This document shows, one piece after another, positions 53,746-64,000 of a stretch of 64,000 bases of DNA. The notes beneath the pieces are model-generated. The model was not told the DNA's origin, made no database searches, and was given only the letters and a program-made list of their open reading frames with translations. Positions within the stretch are counted from its first letter, which is position 1; the number at the start of each line of letters is the position of its first letter. The position numbers and the translations under genes were made by a program. The stretch comes from Microcyclosporella mali. Lineage: Eukaryota; Ascomycota; Dothideomycetes; Mycosphaerellales; Mycosphaerellaceae. The stretch spans positions 620,001 through 684,000 of the forward strand of contig NHNU01000014.1 of NCBI GenBank assembly GCA_002785985.1, in the 5' to 3' direction.

Positions 53746-55718
53746 CTAAGACTTGGTCCGCTTCGCGTCACCTCCACCTTCTGTATCCTCGTTGACCCTC
53801 TTTCTCTCCTCTTCTCGCCACCCTGAACCATTGGATACCACAGGCGTCTGAAAGTTGAGGGGCGAGGGTAGCATATTGCTGTCGCCAGATCTTCCAAAAT
53901 TCCACTCAGGATAAAATGACGAGGGTGACGGCAGAAGATCGTTATTCATAAATCTACTCGGGAGCGCAGATATAGGTGTTTCGATGTGATTGCTCGCTGC
54001 GTCGCGATTGACGGCATGGGGATTCGTACTCATCGGCGGCGCGGGTCTTGCGAACGGGTTTGGCGGTCCTTGTGCCCCGGCTGATAATAGTGCTCCAGCG
54101 CTTGGTGAGGGCGGAGGTAGGACTACGCCATGGGCTGGCTGAGCTTGGCCTGGTCCGCCACCGGAAGGTCCTGGCTGTGATGTGCTTGTGTCATCGCCTT
54201 GTCCTGATTCGGCCGTCCCAGCTTCATCACCAGAAGCCTCGCTCGGTATTTGCACTTTGAGACGGGGTCGTTTGGCGTCTGAGGAATTTGTATTAGATCT
54301 CTTCGGAGCACTGATGTTGGGCGTGCTTGCGGTGCGCTGGGGAGGTTGTGGCGATTTGTGCGGCGGTGGCATGGCAGATGGTCGCGGCGATAGTCCGTTG
54401 GCTCCTATAGGGCCGTCTCTGTGCATCAGGGCGACATCAATGGACTGTGAGCGCGGTCCGCCATCTTCCACCTTGATTGATGGATCCGCCCGAAGCCCTT
54501 CTGCATTGCTTGTAGCACCCCAGTGTTGTGCTAGCAGCGATCTGCTATCATCGATTGGTGTGAATATGCTGTGGTTCTTCGCGTGTGCTGGTAGAGGCTT
54601 CGGTTGGGGTATCGGAGGACTTTGAAATTGGTGCTGTGGGGGCTGAGGCGAGGGAGTTGCTCTTTGTTGACCAGGCCGGGGCGATGCGTGCGGATGTGGC
54701 GGAGGAGGCTGCAGATGTTCTTGTGACGGATGCCGCTGCATGTTAGGCTGGTGTGGCGGCTGACCAGGATACGCGGGTGGCATTGAAGATCTCCTGTTGT
54801 CCTGCATTTGAGCTTGTTGTATTTGAGGATGGGCAGCAGCGTGTTGGGGTGGATATGGTGGGGGATAACTGGCACCAGGAGGAGGAGCGGGTTGCCCAGG
54901 CGGCCGTTGCATCTGTGCCTGCGCAGCGGCCTGAGGGTTATAGAATGGTGGATTGGGTGTGTAGGCATAGCTGGGCTGGGGCTGCGATCCTTGTTGAAAC
55001 GCTTGGGGCACCAAGTTTGAGCTTATTCGACGGTTGTGCTGCTGATGGGGATGCTGAGCATTGCGCGACGAAGGACGAGACATGCCTGGCGGCAGAGGCG
55101 ATGGACCACGTTGGAATTGTGGCATGGCTCCATTGTGCATTGGCGGCGATTGATGTGGTGTTCCGTGTCGAACATGTTGGAAGCCAGGATGGTTGGCCAT
55201 CTGCGGATGCATCATGCCAGGCTCTGGGACTGGTGTACCTCGCTCGTCTCCAGCCATGTCTTGGTCGCCACCGTCTTCATCATCATCGTCGTCGCCGCCT
55301 CCCGCCTTATCCGCGAAGTCCTGAGGACCTTTGTGCTCGTGTGCGCCGCCATACTATGTCTCCATTAGCACCTATTCGTCTCTTACACCAGGATATGTCG
55401 GGCCTGTCACGTACGTATTGGAACCTGCCCACAATCTCATTGATGTCGCTCGACGAGTACTCGTACAGCTTCTTGTTGTGGCCGAAGATGATGACCGCGA
55501 CGTCGACGGAGCAGAGGACGGAGAGCTCATGGGCCTTCTTGAAGAGACCGCCTTTGCGCTTGAGGAAGGTGACGCTGCGATTGCGGTCGTCGCGAACTGC
55601 GCAGGTCGAGTCAGCACGATCGCACTTTCGTTTGGCCAACTAAATGGCACTGTCGTCGCAGCGTTGATGCAGAATGGGCTGACGTACTCGGCTTGATCTC
55701 GATCTTGCGCCTGCCCAT
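53746..55718 (-). CDS. rlmA: MADS-box transcription factor, RLM1/MEF2 type
   Basis: Three exons on the minus strand, 55718-55688, 55596-55415 and 55353-53746, give 606 aa; phases close exactly. The MADS box is assembled across the first intron: MGRRKIEIKPIRDDRNRSVT, then FLKRKGGLFKKAHELSVLCS, VDVAVIIFGHN and KKLYEYSSSDINEIVGRFQY. This is the type-II (MEF2-like) sequence of yeast Rlm1 and Aspergillus RlmA, the target of the cell-wall-integrity MAP kinase. The long remainder is low-complexity, rich in Pro, Gln and His (PPPHPHASPRPGQQ), with many Ser-Pro/Thr-Pro sites suitable for MAPK phosphorylation. The first exon of 31 nt is easily missed; without it the gene looks like two unrelated frames. 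The symbol is by analogy. Confidence 0.92.
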
Positions 55719-56799
55719 GGTGACGGCGCGATCAAATTAGGGCCCGTTGTACCAGATCCTCGTGCCGGCGACTTGGCTTCGAGGTCGCCCAGCTGAGTGG
55801 TGTGTTCGTGTAGGAGGGAAGCGCCGGTGAAGGGCCAGCGCGCGCAATGCGGATGGAAGAGAGGGGTGGTGAGAATCGTTGCGTGGTCGCCGTGATCGCT
55901 ATACAGTGGATTAGTAGCGCGGCCTGTTTACCTGTAGTTCACGTGGGGCTGGCCCAAGGCAAGATTTGGCAGTCTGCAGTGTCGATGGTTCGGGTGGTGA
56001 GGGTAAAAATAGAAGATAGCTGCTGCACAGGCACAGGTAGGTGAGAGATCCGATTCTGCATTGGGGCAAGCGCAGTCCACTCGCACGTGCGGCTGCGCTT
56101 CGCATGGATGCTTCGCCTCGCGGCTCCCGCGCCGCCCTTTCTGTCCTCTACCATGCACCTCATTCCCATCCAATCTCACTCGTTGATATGGCCCAGTCCT
56201 GTCTTGTTTCCATACGCATTCGTTGCACATACAACAACAACAGTAGGAGAACTCTTGATCTTCCCCTTTACCGCAATATCTCCTCCTCCATCTGCTGGGC
56301 ACATAACAATAGAGCTGATGACAAGGACCATGTACCCGTACATTCGCCTTTGTCACACAGAGACGAAGAGCGTCCCCGGAGCGCAGCACCTTAGGCCTCC
56401 ATAAAGATGCTGTCAGACTGCGCTGTCTGCCACACCTCCTAGTCGGTGGCTCGCCTGCGCTCAATCGGATGGAACGCACTCTTGTCGACGAGAAAGGCTG
56501 CTTCTGCTCAGACTACCTGGCTGCTGACCCAAGAGCTGGCGACTTCGCTCTGGTGCAGTCACTGACACACCGCATCATTCAGAGCGGATCGAACATGGAG
56601 AATGGTTTCTTGGTGCACGAAAGAATGATGCACCCCTATGGCTACTATCTGGCGATCTTGCTAGGTCCTGCCCGGTCCTCACTCAGATGAAGGCCTGGTC
56701 ACTGTGCCGTCTGGATCATGCTGTGTTTCCTCGGCGTTACTGTCCGTTCCGCCCACTAGTCTTTTTTGATCACTAGTACAAGTAATTGATTTCGCGTAG
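55719..56799. other. upstream region of the MADS-box gene
   Basis: About 1.1 kb without a supported gene. A frame at 56469-56690 has no recognisable features. Confidence 0.35.
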
Positions 56800-57798
56800 T
56801 CAAGGCCTGTCCTCCTGGCGCACGAACATGTGAACCTCCTCGGCGGTGGATGACAACGACTCGTCGAACTCGAACCTCAGACCAGGATCACCAAACCAGT
56901 ACGGTGTGCTGTTTGATGGTATTGCGCGATAGACGGCCTGGTTTCTGTCGCACGTATGACGGTCTTTGTTGTGTCTGAAGTCGAGGCTTTCCAGGTCGTC
57001 GTCCGGAGTGATTATTTCATACATCTTGCCGATCACCAAGTATGTGCAGCTTACCTCGATCTTGGCGAGAACGTCGGTCTTCCCCTCCTCTTCTTCTTCT
57101 CCGAGCACCAGACGACTAGCGGCAGTGGGCCAGATATCTGAGATCCTCTGGCCAGCTCTTGCCAGACTAGGATACTCATAACCCAGATTTATCATGTACA
57201 CGATCTCGATGTGCTTCAGACCTGGCAGGAAAGGAAGGAGCGCCTTGATATCTCGAGCCATTTGAAAATCTGTCTCCGAGGAATCTGGATCCCGATCAGT
57301 AAGCCTCCATCGTCACAGATCGAAACTGAGCTTACAAGAGTTCTCTACATTGTCAACGTGATCCCAAACACGAAGCTCCAAGACATGCACGACTTTGAGC
57401 CACACCAGCAAGCTTCGAATCCTGTCACCACTTCCATCGGTGCTCGAGACGAACCGCGCGATATCCCGGCATATGATGTTCATGCGAGACTGCTGGTCGA
57501 CCGATTGCATCTACTCTCGATATTCGAGCGTAAATTGCTTGCTGACCAACTGTGGGGCGAGGAATGGGTAAGACTCGAGCATGGTACCACCCTGTGAAGG
57601 GCCATACCCACGAGCGTAGGGAATTTCGATCGGGACTCGCCGAGTCACGGAACCATAGATGAAATTTCCGAGCTCGCGCGGCAGCTCGAAGAATGGGGAA
57701 GGGCGTCCCGTCGCAGCGTTCGCCGGCGCCATGACCTCAGGAGCCATGTTTGTAGTAGGAAGTGTGAGCCTGTCCCAATCGACCACATCTGCAGCCAT
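56800..57798 (-). pseudogene. LPxELRNxIY-family protein, copy 1, with one nonsense codon
   Basis: Exons on the minus strand are 57798-57336 and 57269-56800, with a GTAAGC...ACAG intron. The product would be about 309 residues. The N-terminal F-box/2EXR-like motif (FFELPRELGNFIYGSV) and the block QLVSKQFTLEY are shared with the three copies downstream. The frame is broken by TAG at 57511-57513, exactly where copy 2 has the Gln of EYHEQMLRDE. Reading continues in the same frame on the far side (MQSVDQQSRMN), through the intron (YFQMARDIKALLPFLPG) to the end. A single C-to-T change from CAG would account for it. Function is unknown; the motif suggests an F-box-like protein. Confidence 0.7.
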
Positions 57799-58262
57799 GA
57801 TGGCTGAAGTGGAGCAGAGCGGGTGGTGGACGACTAAGTTGCTGTAACGAGGAAGAAAGAAACTCGAGAGATGCGTCCAGGGTTGTCTTTTGAAAACGTG
57901 CTCAAAGTTCAAAAATAGGCTAAGCCTGGCTGATCCAGCGCAAGTGCGGTGAACTGTCGCATTGTCATATCAAGGAAGGTTCGAGGATTTCGTTGATCGT
58001 TTTGTACGTTACATGTGTGGCTACCAAAACACAATTGGACATGTGCTCCTTCACAAAGTCTGGAAAATCAGGTGCTTCTATGGTTGACCTTGCTATATCA
58101 TTGCCACTACCCAACCCACGATCCACAACAAACCCGGCCTTACCACGATCCCAATCTGTGGCATGATCTTCGTATAAACTTCTTCGTCGATCCTGGCTAC
58201 TACGCTCTTCCCATTGTCCTCTATATCCCCTGACTCCAGGATTGTTGTTCATGCTTTGCTGA
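57799..58262. other. spacer between copies 1 and 2 of the tandem array
   Basis: I see no gene here. Minus-strand frames entering it are shadows of copy 2. Confidence 0.35.
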
Positions 58263-59172
58263 CTACCAATAGTGTATGTAGCCTTCAGTACGGGGTATCG
58301 GCGGCTCGGCCTGCTCAATGTACGACATGACCTCCTCGTATGCGTATGAATGTGCCTCCTCAAACTCGAGCTGCATGGCTGGGGTATCTGCAGTCCCACA
58401 AGGGGTAACACGATATACGACTCGATTCTTCTGCCAGTGGTGATGACGCCGTTCCTCGAACCATGCATCTTGTGGCAATAAGTACAGCTGGTGTTCGAGA
58501 AAGATCTCGCAGCTTATCGTGATATTGTCGAGTATGTCCAGGATCTCGCTTCTTAATAGCCAGCATCTGGTACCGGCGGGTGTCATCTGAGCAGCAAGCC
58601 CAGTTGGGAAGAAGTCATTAGGATCCGTGAAGTCATAACTATTGATGTATGCAACATTGATATGCTTTAGCAGCGAGGGCAGGAACGGAAGAAGCAGATT
58701 TGTCTTTTTGACTACGTACCGTTCTGGAGGCGTGTCAGAGGGCCTCTGCCCCTTGATGTCTAGGATTGTACGTGCCTTCGATCGTCCCTTGAAATGGCAT
58801 GTGCAAGTTTAGGATGCGCACAGTCCTCAGCCGTTCCAATAGACCGGCTCCATTTGGCGACTGCGCGAACCTTATCAAACATGGGGTCAATATGTGTGAG
58901 ATGCCCAAGGCGGATGCGCATTCATCCCGAAGCATCTGTTCATGGTACTCGAGGCTGAATTGCTTACTTACTAGCTGCATGCTCGGGCACGTACAGTGGT
59001 GTAGTGAGGCGCATTCATCCTCACAGATGCGAACGAGGACTTGACGGGTGACGAGACCGTAAATGGTGTCCCTGAGCTCGCGCGGCAAAGTAAAGAACCG
59101 AAAGGGTTGATCAGATAAAGCATGTAGCGCAGCAGCCTCCGATGCAGTCGAGTTAATGACATCCGGACCCAT
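58263..59172 (-). CDS. LPxELRNxIY-family protein, copy 2
   Basis: Exon 1 is 59172-58776 and exon 2 is 58723-58263, giving 285 aa if the intron (58775-58724, 52 nt) begins with GC: GCACGT...CTCCAG, with a CTGAC branch site. That acceptor has the same position and phase as in copy 1 relative to the shared block LLPFLP. With the neighbouring GT donor (GTACAA, 4 nt later) the frame does not close, so the alternative is a one-base shift. The product has FFTLPRELRDTIYGLVTRQV, QLVSKQFSLEYHEQMLRDE, LLLPFLPSLLKHINVAYINS and MTPAGTRCWLLRSEILDILD, and ends SYIEQAEPP ... YIHYW. It is F-box/2EXR-like at the N-terminus; function unknown. Confidence 0.6.
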
Positions 59173-59499
59173 CGCGACTGGGAGTGTCGATAGTGCTGTG
59201 GATGGTGTGCGCGCGAATTTGATATTGTGTATGGTGAGAAAGGAGAGTCGGTGAAGGCTAGTGGAATCTGGTGATGAAGCGCGGCTTACTAGAAGCTACA
59301 GTGCAGGGAAATAGCGCGTGATCACATGTCAAGACATTAAGCTGAGAATTGCAAGGGATTGGTTTACGTGATGTGTGTAACCATAAGTGCGAATCATTAG
59401 CCAGACGAATCATGTGCGATCACGAATATGTCCCACATTCCACCCGCTTAATTAATAATGAGCAAGGAGGGTCTCTGCCCCCAGCGACGCACAACAGGG
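59173..59499. other. spacer between copies 2 and 3 of the tandem array
   Basis: AT-rich in part; I see no gene. It should hold the promoter of copy 2. Confidence 0.35.
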
Positions 59500-60516
59500 T
59501 CACTGCATCGTAGTGACCACGTCATATGAAGGCAGCTTTCTGTCTCTCACTACCGTAATCTTCTCGCAGCTGCCTTCACTCTCTGTGGAATATATATACC
59601 CTGACTTCCACAGCACATGAGATGCCGGGATGTCCCTGCCCGAAGCCTCGAATGCGCGATCTGCCTGGACTTCCTCATCCGTGAAAGTGTTCGCTTCATC
59701 GACTTCCAAATCCGCCTTGCAGTAGTTGTGCTCTTGCTCGGAGGGCATGGCAATATATGTGACGACATTCTTGCGTTTCATTTGAGGTCCAGCAATAACA
59801 TGAAGTTCCTCGGTCTCAAAGGGGTCCCAATAACGATCACTGGCGTATCGAACGTGACACCTTCGCAGAGCCCCTCGGGCGCGGTCTCCAACAGCCAGTC
59901 GCGCGTGTAGGCTGGAGTCATGTCGCCAACAAAGTGATTGTCCCAGGAATCTTCCTCCAGACACATGACTGGATCATAGTGGGTGAACTTCAGTGTGCTG
60001 CAGAGAGCTCATGGCTTCTAGCAATGGACGGGCGTCTTCTGAAACCTTGAGAATATTCCGGCCGCTGCGGTCGGACTAGATGAAAGGATTGATTTGCAAG
60101 TGCAGGGTAGTGACGTTGCTGAGCCATAGCTGAAGGCCAACGTGCCTGAGCACCGAATGATCGAAGAAGTCCGCGATATGTGAATGCAGTATGTATAGCT
60201 CGGAAGGCTTGGACAGTGCCATTTCTTTCGTGTACTCTTGGGCGATCTGCTTGCTGACGAGGAGCATTTCCAGTAAGAGACAGGGCTCAAGAATAGCGCA
60301 TTCTTGCACTGTCGGGTAGGTGGGGGAGTCGACAGGAATGAGGAGGCGCTTGGTGACATAGCCATAAATGGCATTTCGCAGTTCAGGTGGCAGATCGAGA
60401 AGTGACAAGTGGCGCTTTGAGGGTGGTGTTGTGGCCGCGACATCATGAACCACGTGTGCTGTACCAGCCGCCCCTCGCGAGCTGTTCGCGTCTGATTTGG
60501 AGATCATGGCCGCCAT
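59500..60516 (-). pseudogene. LPxELRNxIY-family protein, copy 3, multiply broken
   Basis: From the ATG at 60516 the copy opens normally (LSLLDLPPELRNAIYGYVTK, then MLLVSKQIAQEY). It meets TAG after LQINPFI (60076-60078) and a TGA further on. Homology to copy 2 continues in a second frame over MTPAYTRDWLLETAPE (copy 2: MTPAGTRCWLL) and then returns to the first frame (KRKNVVTYIAMPSEQEHNYC ... GYIYSTES) to end at 59500. That needs at least one nonsense change and two compensating shifts. I see no splice sites that would remove them. I call it a pseudogene. Confidence 0.65.
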
Positions 60517-60999
60517 TTGTGGTATCTGGAATGGTATGTGGGAGAGATTCGCAGCGTGCAGTGGAGGATGTTGTAGGCTGTTCTCGAGCTAATGAAAGCC
60601 TATTCGAGCTGCATCAACATCCATCGGCATGTGAGAGGTCGTAGTCGCGCGCTAGTCTCGAGAGAGCGCGGCCAGTCCTTCCTCCCCTCAGTTGCCTCCA
60701 GGTCAAACTGGCTACATAGCGGCGCCATGGCTGCCGTTTGGCAATGCCATTGCTCTGGTCATTCGGTTCCCCCTCGTCCCTGTGTTCGCTCTCATTCCTC
60801 TATTCGCTTCCGTCCCTCTGCTCGCTCTCGGCGCCCACTTCGCCCAGGTCGCCCTTGTCGCTCTCGTTGCTGCTGCCAGCATCCGCGCCACCGACTGAAT
60901 AATTCGCACTTTCTCCCTCTTCACCATCTTTGGAACACCACCATCCTCGTGGCCGCCAACGCGGCCAGAGTCGTCAAAGCTGACGGACAAGAAGCCAGG
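60517..60999. other. spacer between copies 3 and 4 of the tandem array
   Basis: A plus-strand hydrophobic frame (60692-60898) and its antisense are low-complexity; I do not support a gene. Confidence 0.35.
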
Positions 61000-61812
61000 C
61001 TAACGGCTTGGCACCGCTTGCAGGTCTTCTTCTCTGAGGCCGCCTGGAGACTCGACCTCGAGCTCCAGCCCACACCAAGTGTAGGGACCGTCGGCGGCTG
61101 TGGCGCGGTATAGCATTGTATTCCCACCAATTTCTTCAGTCGGGTTGAAGCCCTCGTGTCTCGGATACGGCGCCCATAAGTAGCACTCCATGAAGTACTC
61201 ATGACGAATTTGGGCTTTGAGCTCGGATGACAAGACAGGCACGAATGTCTGAATCGGCTCCTGAGGGCCGAAAGCTTCGCCGTGCGCCGTCATCCTTTCG
61301 GCAGCGTGGAGTACATACCGGCCAGAAGTGTGATGCTGAACGGTGACAGACTTCAGGTCTAGTTCGTTGATCACAGCGACGACAAGGGTGTTGACGTGCA
61401 CTTGCGAGTGAGTGGGTCTACGGCCAACAGAACCCATTGCAATCAGAAGTCCCTGGCTCGTGAACACGATGGTCAGGTTTGAGACCCTCGAAATTAATGA
61501 CCTGAATTCTTGCACAGGAGGGCAGTCCTCCAATGCTTGCAAAGGAGGGAAGTCCCCCGATGGCTTTCGACCAACATTGATGAGCAGGGTGACTGCCGAG
61601 TCACCTTCGATCTCTTCCGGGTACTCGTACCGGAATTGCTTACTGACGAGCACAAGTGCAGTAATTGGAAAGGCATGGCATTTTGTCATTGTAATGAAGC
61701 TCTCCTGCCGCATACCGCTTGGCTCGTAGTCGTCTTTCGTGACGTACGAATAAATGGCATTCCTCAGTTCAGCGCGAAGACCAAAAAAGTCGAAGATCTC
61801 GCTGCCTGCCAT
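61000..61812 (-). CDS. LPxELRNxIY-family protein, copy 4, intact
   Basis: A single frame of 270 aa from the ATG at 61812 (MAGSEIFDFFGLRAELRNAI). It keeps the family's N-terminal motif (RAELRNAIYSYVTKDD) and the LVLVSKQFRYEYPEEI block, and ends with an acidic segment (GLELEVESPGGLREEDLQAV) equivalent to the C-termini of copies 1 and 2. It has no intron, unlike copies 1 and 2. The N-terminal motif resembles fungal F-box or 2EXR domains, so a protein-protein adaptor role is possible but unproven. It is the most diverged of the four. Confidence 0.65.
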   Translation of the reverse strand: MAGSEIFDFFGLRAELRNAIYSYVTKDDYEPSGMRQESFITMTKCHAFPITALVLVSKQFRYEYPEEIEGDSAVTLLINVGRKPSGDFPPLQALEDCPPVQEFRSLISRVSNLTIVFTSQGLLIAMGSVGRRPTHSQVHVNTLVVAVINELDLKSVTVQHHTSGRYVLHAAERMTAHGEAFGPQEPIQTFVPVLSSELKAQIRHEYFMECYLWAPYPRHEGFNPTEEIGGNTMLYRATAADGPYTWCGLELEVESPGGLREEDLQAVPSR

Positions 61813-62118
61813 GTTGTCGTCTCGTAAGTAGTCAGTCTGTGTCGTATCCTGCGCTTGAGCAGGACGTTCGGGCGTGCACGACGACGTTAAGACGCACTAC
61901 CGCGAAGATGTAGGAAGTGATATCATGTTCACGTGTTCACATGCGAATCTCAAGCAAGGGATGAAAGTGGTTGGAAGTGGCATGTTCGACTTTCACGTGC
62001 TTTCGCGCTTGCTCGCACGGTTCACGAGCTTAATAAGTCTCCACTCTCCGAATAGCATTTCGATCTCACAAAGGAAACTACGCGTCCGAACCTGTGCCTC
62101 TTATTCCAGCCTCTCACA
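61813..62118. promoter_or_regulatory. divergent promoter region, array copy 4 / dynamitin
   Basis: 306 bp lies between starts. Two CACGTG palindromes (61930-61935 and 61994-61999), possible bHLH sites, are present. Confidence 0.4.
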
Positions 62119-63357
62119 ATGGCAGCAACACCATCCACCACCCGTCTGACCCAACTTCCCGGCTTTGACACCGCGCCAGACGTCTACGAGACTCCCGATC
62201 TCACTGCCGACGACGACAACACAACCGCCCATACTTCGCAGACCTCACCCCGTGCCGAAGCAGAACCCTCTGATACGAGCGAGGATGGTGAAGAAGACGA
62301 CGACGACGACGAGGACAGCTATGGCGTCAGTAGGAGAAGACTCTACCCCGAACGCGCACGCAGCAGATTCGGCCAGGAAGCGAGGGGGATCAGGACGAAT
62401 GGTGCGGACTTGAGCGATCGTGTAGATGGCAGGCGGAAAGGGTTCAGGAGGGGAGGGAGGGAGACGGAGAGTCTGGAGGAGAAGATGGCGAGGTTGAGGA
62501 GGGAGGTGGAGGAGTGCAGGGTTCTAGCGGAGAGGGAAAAGAACGAGGAAGAGGACGAAGATGAGGGAGAGGAAGAGGGTGAGACATTGAACGACGTTGA
62601 TGCGTTAAGTCGTTTACTCGCTGGAATTGAGATCCCACACACCAGTTCGAAGAGAAGCGCACGACAACGGCGAGGAAGCGATACCTTCCACGACGCCCTA
62701 CCGACCACGACCTCTGCAGACGAAGAAGAAGGAGACTCACCCTCCTCACAAACCCTCTCCAAGATTTCCGCCTTCGATACACGCCTCGCAGCGCTAGAGA
62801 CAGCCCTCGGTCTCTCCTCTCTCTCCGGCGAGAACATCCCCGAAACCCCTCTCCTCCCCACTCTCTCCCTCCTAGACGCCCAACTCGCCTCCCTCAACTC
62901 CGTAACCTCCCTAGCCAGCCTCGAAGCCGCTAGCAACCGCATAGGCAAACTCAAAGCCGAAGCCCAGGACCTTGCTCAACTGCAACACCAGACCGGCGAC
63001 GATGAAGACGAAGATTCCGCTGCGACACTGCTCACCCCTGACGACATGCAAAAGTTGCAATCGCTCTTCACAATCCTCCCCACGCTACAGTCACTCTCGC
63101 CGACTGTGCCGGCCCTGATCACGCGCCTGCGTAGTCTGCGAACGCTGCACACGGTCGCAGCGGGCGCGAGTGCGGATCTTGATTCTGTCGAACAGCGCCA
63201 GGCAGAAATGGATCGAGAATTGAAGATGTGGCGGGAAGGGCTGGAGAATGTGGAGAAAGCGGTGTCGAATGCCAACGAGGCGAACGGGAGGAACGGCAAT
63301 TTCATCAAGGACTGGGTCGAGGATTTGGCAAAGAGGATGAACGCTTTGGGTAGATGA
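62119..63357 (+). CDS. JNM1: dynamitin, dynactin p50 subunit
   Basis: An intronless frame of 412 aa. The start shows the dynamitin hallmark near the N-terminus (LPGFDTAPDVYETPDLTADD). An acidic run (EDGEEDDDDDEDSYG) follows, then a charged coiled-coil at about 118-148 (LEEKMARLRREVEECRVLAE). A long helical C-terminal half (RLAALETALGLSSL, LDAQLASLNSVTSLASLEAA) ends in KMWREGLENVEKAV. Dynamitin forms the shoulder of dynactin and links the Arp1 filament to p150Glued, so it serves dynein-driven nuclear and vesicle movement in hyphae. The symbol is by analogy with yeast. Confidence 0.88.
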   Translation: MAATPSTTRLTQLPGFDTAPDVYETPDLTADDDNTTAHTSQTSPRAEAEPSDTSEDGEEDDDDDEDSYGVSRRRLYPERARSRFGQEARGIRTNGADLSDRVDGRRKGFRRGGRETESLEEKMARLRREVEECRVLAEREKNEEEDEDEGEEEGETLNDVDALSRLLAGIEIPHTSSKRSARQRRGSDTFHDALPTTTSADEEEGDSPSSQTLSKISAFDTRLAALETALGLSSLSGENIPETPLLPTLSLLDAQLASLNSVTSLASLEAASNRIGKLKAEAQDLAQLQHQTGDDEDEDSAATLLTPDDMQKLQSLFTILPTLQSLSPTVPALITRLRSLRTLHTVAAGASADLDSVEQRQAEMDRELKMWREGLENVEKAVSNANEANGRNGNFIKDWVEDLAKRMNALGR

Positions 63358-63736
63358 GAGAACGGGCTGTCAAGAGAAGGGTGACCAAAAAAGCTCATGT
63401 ATCATGCTTCATAGCGATGCTCGCATTAGATCTGTGTGGGTATCATGTTGTATGGCAGAGTCCTCATAAGCGCGTGACAGTGTGTTTCAGCGCCATAAAC
63501 TGCGACGGTCAGGCGGCCAGTCCCCCAATCTGAATCCAGGACGATCATGACTTCACATTTCGGACTGCTTCTCCGAATTTCTGTGATGCATCTATGCATA
63601 CGGGAATCCCGACCTCAGGCGGAGCTTGCCCACGTGCAAAGCGAAATGTTCGGGTGGCGCCGGTGCTTCTTAAGCGCCGGTGTTCGCCGGGTTGAGGTTG
63701 CTGTTGCTTGTTCGAAGGTATGAAGAGGCCGCGTGC
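63358..63736. other. convergent intergenic region
   Basis: It lies between dynamitin and the edge gene. I see no gene. Confidence 0.35.
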
Positions 63737-64000
63737 TCATCGCTGTTTCAAGATTTCTTGTCCAAATGTTAGCTTCTTTCTCGGGTTCTCGATGTCGCTC
63801 AATATAGTCCAGTGTCCGTCTGTGGGGAGATGGAGTTGAACAGGAAGAGGCTTTGCGCACCTGATAGGAATTCCTCGCTGTGAGATAAAGAGTCAGTTCG
63901 TGTAGACCGACTCCAGAGCACAAGCACCACTTACAAGCTCAATGTGATATACCCATCCCTGTCCGAGTCATATTTCTTGAATACATCCGTCATCCTCTTC
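63737..64000 (-). CDS. EF-hand-like protein, 3' end only (cut by window edge)
   Basis: Three exon pieces on the minus strand, 64000-63935, 63877-63861 (17 nt) and 63819-63737, are joined by GT-AG introns with phases closing. The visible C-terminus reads KRMTDVFKKYDSDRDGYITL, then SFEEFLSDGHWTILSDIENP, and ends FGQEILKQR. DSDRDGYITL is a calcium-binding EF-hand loop, although the usual glutamate at position 12 is displaced by one residue. The rest of the gene lies beyond the window, so the family cannot be named. Confidence 0.6.

Noticed and set aside
54753..55643. Plus-strand frame of 296 codons antisense to the MADS-box gene
   Set aside because: It mirrors the low-complexity Pro/Gln/His coding region on the minus strand; no signal, domain or start context supports it.
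60592..61113. Plus-strand frame of 173 codons
   Set aside because: Low-complexity and overlapping the 3' end of intact array copy 4 in antisense.
1..64000. Search for CRISPR arrays, prokaryotic operons, riboswitches or a virus-like insertion
   Set aside because: No spaced direct-repeat arrays, no ribosome-binding-site gene strings, and no polymerase, capsid or integrase-like frames were seen; the window is ordinary fungal nuclear DNA apart from the MITE.

Overview
The window is nuclear DNA of a filamentous ascomycete (Pezizomycotina). I infer Dothideomycetes, probably the Mycosphaerellales side, from the gene set and gene style. The evidence is short GT-AG introns of about 45-60 nt with CTGAC/CTAAC-like branch sites, a fungal Zn2Cys6 regulator, a PWP1/BRR2/dynamitin/RLM1 housekeeping set, a fungal NLR-like ankyrin protein, and a tandem family of LPxELRNxIY proteins. 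Most multi-exon models below were built by joining reading frames across splice sites by hand. Exon ends are therefore predictions, but nearly all of them close the frame exactly.

Layout. 0.3-5.7 kb holds conserved genes: RCL1 (18S rRNA processing), a two-PHD-finger nuclear protein and a Cue1-like ER ubiquitin-pathway protein. A decayed tRNA-Arg(CCT) lies at 6.3 kb. 6.8-29 kb is an accessory metabolic stretch: CipB-like enoyl reductase, type-B carboxylesterase, NLR-like ankyrin protein, dienelactone hydrolase with a broken splice site, PLP-dependent dialkylglycine-decarboxylase-like enzyme, an eight-exon seven-helix-type membrane protein, unassigned broken genes, amidase, 2-oxoglutarate/Fe(II) dioxygenase and a Zn2Cys6 regulator. 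The last three sit together and may form a small regulated catabolic or specialised-metabolism unit.

29-39.3 kb is gene-poor and mostly codes for secreted products: a GPI-anchored Ser/Thr-rich protein, a three-exon Ser/Pro-rich secreted protein found only by splicing three short frames together, a secreted alpha/beta hydrolase and a secreted heme-thiolate peroxidase. It also carries a complete 186-bp hAT-type MITE with 19-bp inverted repeats and an 8-bp target-site duplication.

39.7-55.7 kb is a housekeeping block: PWP1, BRR2 (intronless, 2208 aa), a ChaC-type gamma-glutamylcyclotransferase with a GC-AG intron and a 5-nt micro-exon, a mitochondrial-type membrane protein, a DUF3844 ER/vacuolar protein and an RLM1-type MADS-box factor. 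56.8-61.8 kb is a four-copy tandem array on the minus strand. Copies range from intact, to intact only through a GC-AG intron, to a single nonsense codon, to multiply broken. 62.1-64 kb carries dynamitin (JNM1) and the 3' end of an EF-hand-like gene cut by the window edge.
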